From positions 1 to 41,539 of the forward strand of contig CALIGP010000132.1 of NCBI GenBank assembly GCA_938021455.1: a stretch of DNA of 41,539 bases. Direction: 5' to 3'. This DNA comes from an uncultured Lewinella sp. GTDB lineage: Bacteria; Bacteroidota; Bacteroidia; Chitinophagales; Saprospiraceae. This document shows positions 34,154 through 41,459 of the stretch, piece after piece (positions within the stretch are counted from its first letter, which is position 1; each line of letters begins with the position of its first letter). Under the pieces are notes generated by a model. The model was not told the DNA's origin. It ran no database searches and saw only the letters and a program-made list of their open reading frames with translations. Made by a program: the position numbers and the translations under genes.

Positions 34154-34253
34154 GGGCGCTTGCCGCAGGTGAAAAGAGATGTTTTGGGGCAAAGAAAGCC
34201 CGGATTAACCTCCAATGCTCCCTTTACCATCATTGCACCTGCGGTGAGCGCCG
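34154..34253. repeat. Opposed pair of TTGCACCTGCG-type repeats
   Basis: The left copy (34154-34174) reads GGGCGCTTGCCGCAGGTG and the right copy (34232-34253) ATTGCACCTGCGGTGAGCGC, an inverted pair about 57 bp apart, like the pair at 15038-15116. An open frame through here joins the next gene, whose true start is probably at 34286. Confidence 0.65.
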
Positions 34254-34285
34254 CTGAAGCTACTAAGGTGATTAACTTTGGCATT

Positions 34286-34885
34286 ATGGCTGATACAGAA
34301 AACAAGGCAAACGAAGGTCTCATTAAGGATCGTTTTGAGCTCCTTCTTGGCGAACTGCAAACCATCATCTATGTTTTTTATGGCCTTCTTGTCGGCCTGG
34401 GGATGCTCTATAATTATTTTCGCTACCGGGAGTTTGGAATCAATATTTTTGAATACGCAAGCGTCCTGGATTTCCTCATCGCCCCCTTTAGCGACCTGCG
34501 AATTTTACTTATGGCTGCCGGCGTGTGCTTGTTCTGTTACCTGATGTACCGTTTTGATCTCTGGATTGCCCGCAAATATCCCCGCTTTTACAACGTCATG
34601 GCCTTCGGGCAGGCTAAGCGACGGGGCTACAAAAATTTTAGAAATATATCACTCTTTCTTACGCTGATATGGTGCATAGGTGTATACGCATTTGCCTACG
34701 GAAAAATGTCTGAAAGAGATGTCAGGAACAGCCCGCTCATTACCCTTGTTTATAACGACGGCAGCGAAGACTCTGGCCGGATGATCGGTAAAACCAGTGA
34801 GGTGTATTTTCTGCTGAAAGGGAATGATAGCGTAGAAATCATTCCACTTTCCGGAGATTTGCGGAAGGTTAAGCTGGGGAATTAA
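34286..34885 (+). CDS. Three-helix membrane protein of unknown function
   Basis: A 199-residue protein starting at MADTENK; the frame is open upstream to 34151, but that part crosses the repeat pair. Three hydrophobic segments are visible: TIIYVFYGLLVGLGMLYNYF, LRILLMAAGVCLFCYLMY and SLFLTLIWCIGVYAFAYG. They are followed by a soluble C-terminal domain of about 65 residues (SPLITLVYNDGSEDSG to the end). I do not recognise a family. A TAnnTTTG match (TAACTTTG, 34273-34280) lies so close to the ATG that the transcript could be leaderless. The gene converges with the fadJ-like gene, 11 bp apart. Confidence 0.7.
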   Translation: MADTENKANEGLIKDRFELLLGELQTIIYVFYGLLVGLGMLYNYFRYREFGINIFEYASVLDFLIAPFSDLRILLMAAGVCLFCYLMYRFDLWIARKYPRFYNVMAFGQAKRRGYKNFRNISLFLTLIWCIGVYAFAYGKMSERDVRNSPLITLVYNDGSEDSGRMIGKTSEVYFLLKGNDSVEIIPLSGDLRKVKLGN

Positions 34886-34896
34886 TAGACCAGAAG

Positions 34897-37002
34897 TTAG
34901 CCTTTTAAATACTTCGGTACCGAAAACCGCTGCCCATAGCGCTCCTGAAGTTCTTGGCATCGCTTTCGGAAAGCCTCCTTTCCGTAGCTTTCGAAATAGC
35001 GCAGTGTTCCGCCCGTGTAGGACGGGAATCCCCAGCCATAAACACTGGCCAGGTTGGCGGCTGCTGGCTCCGTAATTACCTTTTCTTGCAGGCACCAGCC
35101 AGACTCAATTACCTGGCTGAACAGGAAGCGATCTTTCATGCGCGTTCGGAAGTATTCTGTTTTGGTGACGGGAAAGTGCTCCCCTATTCCTTCCCACAGC
35201 AGGGCGGGGCCGCTTTCTCCATATTCATAGAAGCCCGCCCGCTTTTTTTGTCCGCCACGATTCAGGTCATTCAGCATTTTCTGCAGCGCCGGTACGGCGG
35301 GGTGCTGCTGGTATTTACTGCCATAGTGATTGGCGGCCTGTTGCTCGTAACGGAGAACGAGGTCGAGACCCAGCTCATCCGCCAGGGCAAGCGGACCGGC
35401 AGTCATGCCTGCCTGCCGTCCCATATTCTCAATGAGAGCTGCGGGGTAACCTTCGTTGAGCATCGTTACACCCTCCAGGATATATGTATTGAGTACCCGG
35501 GCGGCAAAGAAGCCCCAGGTGTCCTTCACAATTACGGGAATTTTTCGAATGGCGGTGGCAAAGTCAAAGGCTCTGGCAATGGTCTCTTCGCTGGTTTTTT
35601 CTCCTTTGATGATCTCTACCACGTAGGTTTTTTCTGCAGGAGAGAAAAAGTGAACCCCGACGTAGTTTTCTGGTCGTAGGGCAGCATTCCCTAACTCTGT
35701 AATCGGAATGGAGATGGTGTTGGTCGCGAAAACAGCAAAGTCGTCGAGCTTCTCCTCCGCCTCCCGGGTTACTTTTTGCTTGACGGACTTGTTCTCGAAA
35801 ACGGCTTCCACCACAATATCGCAGTCCGCAAAGTCAGCGCTCTTATCAGTAGTCGTAATCCGGCTCAGCAATTCTTCCCGTTCTTCCGGCTGGAAAGTTC
35901 CCCGCTCGATGTATTCATCAATGCGTTCGATGACGTAATCCCGGCCACGGTCGGCAATGGGTTGGCTGACGTCCTTAAGCGTCACCTGAAGACCATTGCG
36001 CAGACACAGGAAGGCGATACCTGAGCCCATGCGCCCTGCTCCGATGATACCCACTCGCCGCGGGCGAAATTTACCATAGCCTTTTGGCCGACCAAGGCCG
36101 TTGGTCCGAATTGCCTGCTTATCGAACCAAAAGGTAGAAATCATGTTTTTGCTCACCTCTCCGGTCACGACTTTGGCGTAGTAGCGGCTGTCAATTCGAT
36201 AGGCGGTTTCAAAGTCTACCTTGGAGCCCTCCGCCAACAAATCAATAATGGCACGCTTAGCGGGGTAGAGATCGTTCGTGTTGGCACTCTGCCGGGCGGT
36301 GAGTAGCCGGATGCGGTGGCCAAGGTTAGGGTCGGCGGCGGTGCCGCCAGGAATTTTTCCCTCCGCCTCATCCCACGGTCTACGGGAAGGAGGGTCTGAT
36401 AGGAGCCAACGCTTGGCCCGGCGGATGAGGTCTTCCTGATCCGTCGCCAACTCATCGATGATGCCAACTTTCAGCGCCTCCTGAGGGCTATACCTCCGGC
36501 CTTCGAGTAAGAGAGGGTAGGCCCGCTCAATGCCCAGCAGCCACAGGAGCCTGATGACAGCACCCCCACTGGGAATCAAACCAATTTTTACTTCGGGGTG
36601 GCCCAGTCTGATCTTAGGGTCGGCCAGGGCAATGCGGTGGTGACAAGCTAACGCCAACTCAAAACCAGTCCCGATGGCGTCTCCGTTAATGGCCGCTACT
36701 ACTGGTACACCGGGAACTTCCAGGTCACGAAGGAAGGCTTTGAGGTGCTGGGCGGCTTCAAAGGCTACTTTAGGGTCGGCCAGTTTCATCAGGTAGGCGA
36801 GGTCTCCGCCCTGCAAGAAGTCTTTCTTCGCCGAGGTAATGATCACCCCCCGGAGCCGACCAGCATCCTTTTCCTTCTGCAAGTGACTGATGACGGGCTG
36901 AAAAGCAGCCACCAGCTCGTGGTTGAGCAGATTGCTCGTCCGGTCCGTCATGTCGAGAATGAGGGTGACGATGTTGTCGGTGTCCTTACGGTAGTTAATC
37001 AT
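34897..37002 (-). CDS. fadJ: FadJ-like enoyl-CoA hydratase/3-hydroxyacyl-CoA dehydrogenase
   Basis: A 701-residue bifunctional beta-oxidation enzyme. The N-terminal crotonase domain has both catalytic Glu residues in context (INGDAIGTGFELALACHHR and GHPEVKIGLIPSGG). From about residue 310 the NAD-binding Rossmann fold begins with VGIIGAGRMGSGIAF, the catalytic His lies in GVHFFSPAEK, and the second dehydrogenase domain follows (VKDTWGFFAARVL). It hydrates enoyl-CoA and oxidises the product to 3-ketoacyl-CoA in the cytoplasm. The thiolase homologue that would normally complete the cycle lies 86 bp upstream on the same strand. Confidence 0.95.
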   Translation of the reverse strand: MINYRKDTDNIVTLILDMTDRTSNLLNHELVAAFQPVISHLQKEKDAGRLRGVIITSAKKDFLQGGDLAYLMKLADPKVAFEAAQHLKAFLRDLEVPGVPVVAAINGDAIGTGFELALACHHRIALADPKIRLGHPEVKIGLIPSGGAVIRLLWLLGIERAYPLLLEGRRYSPQEALKVGIIDELATDQEDLIRRAKRWLLSDPPSRRPWDEAEGKIPGGTAADPNLGHRIRLLTARQSANTNDLYPAKRAIIDLLAEGSKVDFETAYRIDSRYYAKVVTGEVSKNMISTFWFDKQAIRTNGLGRPKGYGKFRPRRVGIIGAGRMGSGIAFLCLRNGLQVTLKDVSQPIADRGRDYVIERIDEYIERGTFQPEEREELLSRITTTDKSADFADCDIVVEAVFENKSVKQKVTREAEEKLDDFAVFATNTISIPITELGNAALRPENYVGVHFFSPAEKTYVVEIIKGEKTSEETIARAFDFATAIRKIPVIVKDTWGFFAARVLNTYILEGVTMLNEGYPAALIENMGRQAGMTAGPLALADELGLDLVLRYEQQAANHYGSKYQQHPAVPALQKMLNDLNRGGQKKRAGFYEYGESGPALLWEGIGEHFPVTKTEYFRTRMKDRFLFSQVIESGWCLQEKVITEPAAANLASVYGWGFPSYTGGTLRYFESYGKEAFRKRCQELQERYGQRFSVPKYLKG

Positions 37003-37007
37003 CTTGG

Positions 37008-37085
37008 TTGCAGGTTACAAGGTAATGGGTTCAGGTTGCATGTTGCAGGTTGCAGGGTACAACCTGCAACCTGTAACTTGTACCC
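37008..37085. repeat. CAACCTG heptamers in both orientations between the two beta-oxidation genes
   Basis: Copies of GGTTGCA and the inverse CAACCTG fill the gap; TGTTGCAGGTTGCAGG and AACCTGCAACCTGTAAC (37041-37077) can pair as a hairpin. The unit is the same as in the tandem array at 21172-21234. Confidence 0.7.
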
Positions 37086-37088
37086 TGG

Positions 37089-38300
37089 TCAAACTCTTTC
37101 AATAATGGTAGAAACCGCTAAGCCAGCTCCGGCATCAATGGTCAGGCTTCCAAGATTCAGATCTCGGCGTTCGAGTTCGTCCAATAGATGGCAAAGCATC
37201 ATGCCGCCGACTGCCCCCAGGGGCTCTCCGAGGGAGATAGCGCCGCCGAGCACGTTATAGTTTTCGTGCGGGATGTCTTGATCGCGGCGAAAGCGAATGG
37301 CGGAAGCGGCGAAGGACTCGTTGAATTCCCAGAGGTCGATGTCTTTATTCGTCAGCCCGGCCTTTTGCACGGCCAGGTCGGAGGCGTTAGCGCCGCCGGT
37401 GAGCAGGGTGGCGTCTACAGCGCTCATGGCCACGGCGCGGATGCGCGCGCGCGGTTTCAGCCCGAGTTCGTCGCCCGCCGTTTTGTTGCCAAGCAGGCAG
37501 AGGGCACAGCCATCAGCTGCTTTACTGGTGTTGCCAGAGGTATGTCGGTGGTCAACGTGATCCACCAGCGGGAAGCGGTGGAGCGCCATTTCGTTGAAGC
37601 CCGCAAGGCCCATCTCGGCGAAGCGCGGTGACAGTTCGGCCAGATCTTCAGCCGTAAGCTCTGGCTGCGGAATGGCGTCTTTATCGAGAATCACGAGCCC
37701 ATTATCATCCGTAATCGTTTCGATGCTGGCAGCGAAGTGGCCGTCTGTGATCGCAGCGCAGGCTTTGTTATGGCTATGAACGGCGTAAGCATCGAGCTCT
37801 TCTTTCCGGATACCGTAGGTGCTGGCCACTAAATCAGCCGCAACGCCTTGCGGGATGTAATGGCTGTTAATGATGGTGGAAGGATCGTTCATCATCGGCC
37901 CGCCGTTGAGGTAAGTCGGTACGCGACTCATGCACTCGATGCCGCCGGCAATCATAACTTCCCCGTAGCCGGCTACGATGCGGGCGGCGGCCAGGTTAAT
38001 CGCTTCCAGGCCTGAGGTGTTGAAACGGTTGATTTGCAGGCCACCACGAGCATTTGACCAGCCAGCGTTCAGCAATGCCGCTCGGGCCAGATTATAGCCT
38101 TGGTCTCCGGCTGGCGTGTTGCAACCAATGATCAGATCGTCAATACTGGCGGGAAGGTCCTCCTGTCCGCTTCGGCGCTGGAAAGCTTTCAGGCACTGGC
38201 TGAGTAGGTCGACGGGTTTGACTTCGTAGAGGTCCGCTGTACCATCAGCACGGCCGCGGGGGCTGCGGAGAACGTCGTAGATGAAGGCTTCGGTTGGCAT
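37089..38300 (-). CDS. Thiolase-family protein lacking the catalytic Cys-His-Cys residues
   Basis: A 403-residue protein with a full thiolase fold and close overall likeness to acetyl-CoA acyltransferases of the FadA/FadI type (IYDVLRSPRGR, VMIAGGIECMSRVP, the C-terminal STIIERV). However, at the first active Cys (family NRFCxSG) it has NRFNTSG, with Asn94. At the catalytic His (family GHPLGxxG) it has GEPLGAVG, with Glu359. At the second Cys (family CxGGGxG) it has IDAGAGL, with Asp389. The supporting NEaFA motif (NESFA, Asn327) is kept. With the two Cys and the His gone it should not perform normal thiolysis. It may be a structural partner of the FadJ protein, have another reaction, or depend on a second thiolase. 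The reading frame is intact, arguing against a pseudogene. Confidence 0.85.
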   Translation of the reverse strand: MPTEAFIYDVLRSPRGRADGTADLYEVKPVDLLSQCLKAFQRRSGQEDLPASIDDLIIGCNTPAGDQGYNLARAALLNAGWSNARGGLQINRFNTSGLEAINLAAARIVAGYGEVMIAGGIECMSRVPTYLNGGPMMNDPSTIINSHYIPQGVAADLVASTYGIRKEELDAYAVHSHNKACAAITDGHFAASIETITDDNGLVILDKDAIPQPELTAEDLAELSPRFAEMGLAGFNEMALHRFPLVDHVDHRHTSGNTSKAADGCALCLLGNKTAGDELGLKPRARIRAVAMSAVDATLLTGGANASDLAVQKAGLTNKDIDLWEFNESFAASAIRFRRDQDIPHENYNVLGGAISLGEPLGAVGGMMLCHLLDELERRDLNLGSLTIDAGAGLAVSTIIERV

Positions 38301-38348
38301 GTTGGTCTTTTAGTTCGTTGGTCCTTTAGGCTGCCGCTTGTTGGAGGC
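38301..38348 (-). repeat. Dispersed repeat copy (GCCTCCAACAAGCGGCAGCC)
   Basis: On the minus strand this reads GCCTCCAACAAGCGGCAGCC, then TAAAGGACCAACGAACTAAAAGACC. A second copy occurs in inverted orientation at 39379-39426, next to the miniature element. It lies immediately upstream of the thiolase-like gene start. Confidence 0.7.
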
Positions 38349-38359
38349 ACTGGAGGTTG

Positions 38360-38406
38360 GGGCGCGGCCGCAGGTGCCATGTCCCCTGTCCGGGCCTCCG
38401 GCCCGG
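38360..38406. repeat. TTGCACCTGCG-type repeat copy followed by a GC-rich hairpin
   Basis: 38360-38380 is a variant copy (minus strand GGCACCTGCGGCCGCGCC). CCGGGCC-TCC-GGCCCGG at 38390-38406 is a short perfect hairpin. No gene is seen in 38349-38515. Confidence 0.55.
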
Positions 38407-38515
38407 TCCCCAAGGGGGGAAGCGTTTTGGAGCAGGGTAAAGGTAGATCACAAAACTACTAAGCCTGAGGGAAAGGGAAGGGAACTTAAGGCCGTAGGCT
38501 TTTTTAATTTCCTAA

Positions 38516-39052
38516 TTAATAATTAGTCGGTTCAGCTTCCGAGATGATAAATGGGATCTCCTCCCGAATGGCCTTCCGTTTGGCGAAGGGCATGTCGTCG
38601 CTGTAGGGTTCGTTGAAGAGCTCCTGCGCTTTTTCGTCCCAAAGCTGTTCATAAGCGGCTTTTAGGGCATTATAGACTTTGAGATATCTGTCAAAATTAG
38701 TACCCCGTTCATTTTGCAAACTGATGATCGCCTCCTTCGGGGATGTTGCTAAATCCGGCTTGTTCTCCGGGTTCGCGATGAACGCTTTGGTCATTTTCGT
38801 TAATCTCGACCAAGGAACCTCTTTACCTCTCACGAAAATCTTTCCGGAGCCTTTGACTTTTACATCCAATACGTTACGGGCTTTTATCTTATCTCCTCTT
38901 GTCTGAACGATGTCTTCGGTCTCCAGCATCTGGATGACATAATGATCGGCATTCTGGGGCTGGCTTGGCATTTGGTATTCTTCCTGAGGAGTGCAGGAGA
39001 GAAGGTAAAGGCTTAAAAGTAGAATTGTGACATAGTGATAGGGCATGATCAT
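38516..39052 (-). CDS. Lipoprotein carrying an ExbD-type periplasmic domain
   Basis: A 178-residue protein. The N-terminus is a lipoprotein signal with lipobox LLSC (residues 17-20), followed by a disordered linker. From residue about 60 (RNVLDVKVKGSGKIFVRGKE) it matches the periplasmic domain of Bacteroidota ExbD proteins: the core PKEAIISLQNERGTNFDRYL, NALKAAYEQLWDEKAQELF, and the closing KRKAIREEIPFIISEAEP. ExbD is normally a membrane protein with one N-terminal helix that carries a protonatable Asp; that helix and its Asp are missing and replaced by the lipid anchor. It could bind peptidoglycan or TonB like ExbD without coupling the proton flow. No exbB or tonB gene is adjacent. Confidence 0.75.
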   Translation of the reverse strand: MIMPYHYVTILLLSLYLLSCTPQEEYQMPSQPQNADHYVIQMLETEDIVQTRGDKIKARNVLDVKVKGSGKIFVRGKEVPWSRLTKMTKAFIANPENKPDLATSPKEAIISLQNERGTNFDRYLKVYNALKAAYEQLWDEKAQELFNEPYSDDMPFAKRKAIREEIPFIISEAEPTNY

Positions 39053-39121
39053 AAAATTAGGAAATCTAATATCGTTCTCGAGGCGGCAGTTGTGAAATGG
39101 TTGTAAATCTTTGATGCCTTA

Positions 39122-39139
39122 TCTGGGCTGAAGCCCAGA
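39122..39139. repeat. Short perfect palindrome TCTGGGCT-GA-AGCCCAGA
   Basis: Eight-base arms around a GA centre. The centre GGCTGAAGCC-like sequence recalls the palindrome at 28467-28517. It lies in a gene-free gap (39053-39427) otherwise held by the miniature element and repeat below. Confidence 0.5.
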
Positions 39140-39211
39140 CCTGTGCAACAAAGCTCTATCGAGCTGGGCCGTAAAAAGATGGGCTTTATCACGTCTGAGC
39201 CGCCTCCAACA

Positions 39212-39378
39212 TAGGGTGGTCAGAATTTTTGACTGCTTACCTTAGAAAACCTCTCCCCCTGCCCCTCTCCGGAGGAGAGGGGTGACCCTTCGGCACTAAT
39301 TATCAGTAAATTATAAGGTTTTCACTCTCTAGCAATAATCTAATTCAGAGTGGTGAATCTCAAATTCTAACCACCCTA
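39212..39378. mobile_element. Miniature inverted-repeat element C, 167 bp, with 9-bp target duplication
   Basis: The ends are inverted copies of TAGGGTGGT(C/T)AGAATTT (17 bp, one mismatch). CCTCCAACA lies directly outside both ends (39203-39211 and 39379-39387), a perfect 9-bp duplication. The interior folds back on itself (GAAAACCT with AGGTTTTC) and is capped by a perfect hairpin CCCCTCTCC-GGA-GGAGAGGGG at 39262-39282. It has no coding capacity. It sits inside a dispersed repeat; the uninterrupted copy at 38301-38348 shows what the site looks like without the insertion. Confidence 0.8.
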
Positions 39379-39426
39379 CCTCCAACATGCGGCAGCCTAA
39401 AAGACCAACGTACTAACAGACTAACA
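39379..39426 (+). repeat. Dispersed repeat copy interrupted by element C
   Basis: CCTCCAACATGCGGCAGCC, then TAAAAGACCAACGTACTAACAGAC matches the inverse of 38301-38348 at most positions. It borders the 3' end of the exonuclease gene. Confidence 0.7.
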
Positions 39427-39427
39427 C

Positions 39428-40231
39428 CTACTTCCCTCTCCGTTGATCATCAATGGCCTTAACGAGGGCCTTCACTTCGGTACTGAAGTCCTTATTCAAT
39501 ATCCATTTCAGGTAACCGGGATCTTTACCGAAGACATCGGCAACGTTCTGGCCGGAGTACTTGCCAAAGTTGAATTGTGGCGTTCCGTCGGGGCCTTTCT
39601 TAAGGCGGCGGGTGGCGTCGAGGAAGCGCTCGTCCTGACAGAATTCCGCGACGGAGTCGAGGTTTTCAAAGGGATGGCTCACCTCACCGTCATCATTTTT
39701 GAATTCCGCTCCGGCGTAGTGTTTCAGCTGTCCACGGAAGATGTCTACGGTGGCGCGGACGTCGGCCAGGGCGTCGTGGGCGTTTTCCATTTCCTTGCCG
39801 GCGTAGAACTTCAGGGCTGCGCTCAGGGTGCGGGGCTCCATACGGTAGAAGATGTGCTGGGAGTCAATGAGACGTCGCTTGCTGGTGTCGAGGTAAATGC
39901 CCGCCCGGTAAAACTCTTCCTGAAGGAGCGGAACATCGTAGCGATTGGAGTTGTAGCCACCGAGGTCGGAGTCGCCAATGAATTCGTAAATCTCTTTAGC
40001 GAGGTCGGTAAAGGAGGGCTCGTCTTTCAGGTCTTCGTTCGTCATACCGTGAATGGCGGCGGCCTCAGCGCTGACCGGGACTCCCGGGTTGATCTTTCGC
40101 TCGTACTCGGCCGGTTCCCGGCCGTCAGCGAAGAGTTTGATCATGGCAATTTGCACGATGCGATCCTGAACAATGTTCAGTCCGGTAGCTTCAAGATCGA
40201 AGAAAACCAGGTCGTTCGGCAAGGGTAGCAT
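39428..40231 (-). CDS. DnaQ-like DEDDh 3'-5' exonuclease
   Basis: A 267-residue protein. The exonuclease motifs are in order: Exo I FFDLEATGLN (Asp12, Glu14), Exo II GGYNSNRYDVPLL, and Exo III HDALADVRAT with the DEDDh His and Asp. The C-terminal 80 residues carry QFNFGKYSGQNVADVFGKDPGYLKWIL, an extra domain common in Bacteroidota members. It is more likely a stand-alone repair or RNA/DNA trimming exonuclease than the replicative epsilon subunit, though the two are similar. It is transcribed alone. Confidence 0.9.
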   Translation of the reverse strand: MLPLPNDLVFFDLEATGLNIVQDRIVQIAMIKLFADGREPAEYERKINPGVPVSAEAAAIHGMTNEDLKDEPSFTDLAKEIYEFIGDSDLGGYNSNRYDVPLLQEEFYRAGIYLDTSKRRLIDSQHIFYRMEPRTLSAALKFYAGKEMENAHDALADVRATVDIFRGQLKHYAGAEFKNDDGEVSHPFENLDSVAEFCQDERFLDATRRLKKGPDGTPQFNFGKYSGQNVADVFGKDPGYLKWILNKDFSTEVKALVKAIDDQRRGK

Positions 40232-40323
40232 GGTATAATCTTTAGGTTGGAAGAATGACGGTTGGCAAGGTACGTTTATTTCGTTCCGGGCAAGGGCCCT
40301 GAGCCCTGCTTTTCAAGAAGCTT

Positions 40324-40369
40324 TTTTTGCACCTGCGTCCGCGGCTCCCACTGAGCTTGCCGAAGTGCC
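40324..40369 (+). repeat. TTGCACCTGCG repeat next to ACTGAGCTTGCCGAAGTG repeat
   Basis: TTTTGCACCTGCGTCCGCGG (40325-40344) is followed by CACTGAGCTTGCCGAAGTG, which also occurs within miniature element A near 633. The gap 40232-40646 has no gene; it holds this and the fold-back element. Confidence 0.65.
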
Positions 40370-40459
40370 CATACTTCCGTCTGCTCAAAAGGGCTTTTTG
40401 TCGAATTTTAGCGCGCAGAGTTAACCTGCTTGGCTATGTTGTGTTGTTACTACAGAATA

Positions 40460-40622
40460 GAACCCGTTTAAATTTTTCGTTCGCGACCTTATCCGCGCCC
40501 TTATTTCCTCTGGCTTCGTTACGAAAAACCTCTTATAGTTAAGGCTATGCTCAATTTTTCGCGTCTTGCCAGAGAAAATAAGGGCTGCGGAGCGGCCAGC
40601 TCAGAAAAGTTTAAACGGGTTC
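40460..40622. mobile_element. Fold-back element D, 163 bp
   Basis: The ends are inverted copies of GAACCCGTTTAAA(T/C)TTTT (17 bp, one mismatch). Inner segments also pair: TCCGCGCCCTTATTTCCTCTGG with its complement-like GCCAGAGAAAATAAGGGCTGC, then TTTTTCG. A possible 3-bp ATA duplication flanks it (40457-40459 and 40623-40625). It is non-coding and ends 24 bp before the ATG of the next gene. It may be a miniature element or a structured transcript. Confidence 0.6.
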
Positions 40623-40646
40623 ATAACAAGCTAATTGACCAATTAT

Positions 40647-41384
40647 ATGATTTCGGTATTTCCCCTCTCCCAACCTAATATGCTCGGTTTCACCCTTGAC
40701 GGTGAAGTAGATGAAGAAGGCATCCGTAAGCTGCTTATCGCCGTAGAGGCTAAGGTCATTACCCACGGCAAACTTCGCCTGCTGGGGAACATCAAAAACG
40801 TTGGTGGTTTTCAGAGCTTTCAGACGTTTTGGAAGACGCTGAAAACTAAAAAAGAGCTGTGGGATAAAATTGAGAAGTATGCCATTCTGACTGATCACGG
40901 TTGGCTAGCGTCCCTGACGGGTTCCGTCGACTGGCTGACGCCCCGTATGGAGATCAAAACATTCAGTCTGGCCGATGGCGAGTTAGCGCATGCCTGGCTC
41001 AAACTAGATCCCATGGAAGAAAGCTCGGAGGGCCTCAAAGAAATTGATCTTGGAGATGAGCGTCTACTCGGCTTGGCGATTATTGGTAAAATGACAACGG
41101 TCGATTACGACCGGATCAACCTGTTAATTGAGGAGCAAGCGCAGAAATACGGCCAGGCTCGCGTCATGCTCGAAGTAGTGAGTACCGAATTCTCCGGTCA
41201 GGCATTGCTTGAAGACATCAAATCAAGCATCAAGAACTATAAAAATGTGGATCGGCTCGCCGTCATCGGCGATCAAAGTTGGCTCAAAACTACCGTTCGG
41301 CTCGGAGATCTCCTCACGCCAGGGCTGGAGTTAGCGGCTTTCTCTACGGTGGAGCGGAAGCGGGCGGTGGCTTGGTTGGGGTAA
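40647..41384 (+). CDS. Tandem SpoIIAA-like (STAS-related, DUF3478-type) protein
   Basis: About 245 residues from the ATG at 40647; a TTG at 40635 is in frame but less likely. Two copies of the SpoIIAA-like fold are present. The first runs from about 8 to 117 and ends AILTDHGWLASLTGSVDWL, then TPRMEIKTFSLADGELAHAWL. The second runs from about 133 to 244 and ends LAVIGDQSWLKTTVRLGDLL, then TPGLELAAFSTVERKRAVAWL. Single-domain members of about 120 residues are typical, so this is a duplication or fusion. The family is structurally close to STAS anti-anti-sigma proteins but usually lacks the phosphorylated Ser; its function is poorly known. It is cytoplasmic. Confidence 0.85.
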   Translation: MISVFPLSQPNMLGFTLDGEVDEEGIRKLLIAVEAKVITHGKLRLLGNIKNVGGFQSFQTFWKTLKTKKELWDKIEKYAILTDHGWLASLTGSVDWLTPRMEIKTFSLADGELAHAWLKLDPMEESSEGLKEIDLGDERLLGLAIIGKMTTVDYDRINLLIEEQAQKYGQARVMLEVVSTEFSGQALLEDIKSSIKNYKNVDRLAVIGDQSWLKTTVRLGDLLTPGLELAAFSTVERKRAVAWLG

Positions 41385-41402
41385 AACGCGGAGCGTTTTT
41401 TT
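41383..41402 (+). terminator. Rho-independent terminator overlapping the stop codon
   Basis: AAAACGC-GGA-GCGTTTT followed by a T-run lies directly at the TAA of the SpoIIAA-like gene, a compact hairpin plus T-tract. Confidence 0.75.
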
Positions 41403-41424
41403 AGACGTTCGCTTCGCTCTCTTT

Positions 41425-41459
41425 TAGGGCTTCGGTTAAGAGGCTTTGCCGAAGCCCTA
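41425..41459. repeat. Inverted repeat at the right edge
   Basis: TAGGGCTTCGG and CCGAAGCCCTA are inverse copies 13 bases apart. Further GAAGCG/CGCTTC-rich palindromic pieces continue to the window end with no gene. Confidence 0.55.

Noticed and set aside
34151..34285. N-terminal extension of the three-helix membrane protein
   Set aside because: The stretch is mostly the repeat pair; MADTENK at 34286 is a better start.
39443..40228. A 261-codon open frame on the plus strand opposite the DnaQ-like gene
   Set aside because: The minus strand frame has all three exonuclease motifs; the opposite frame is a codon-bias shadow.
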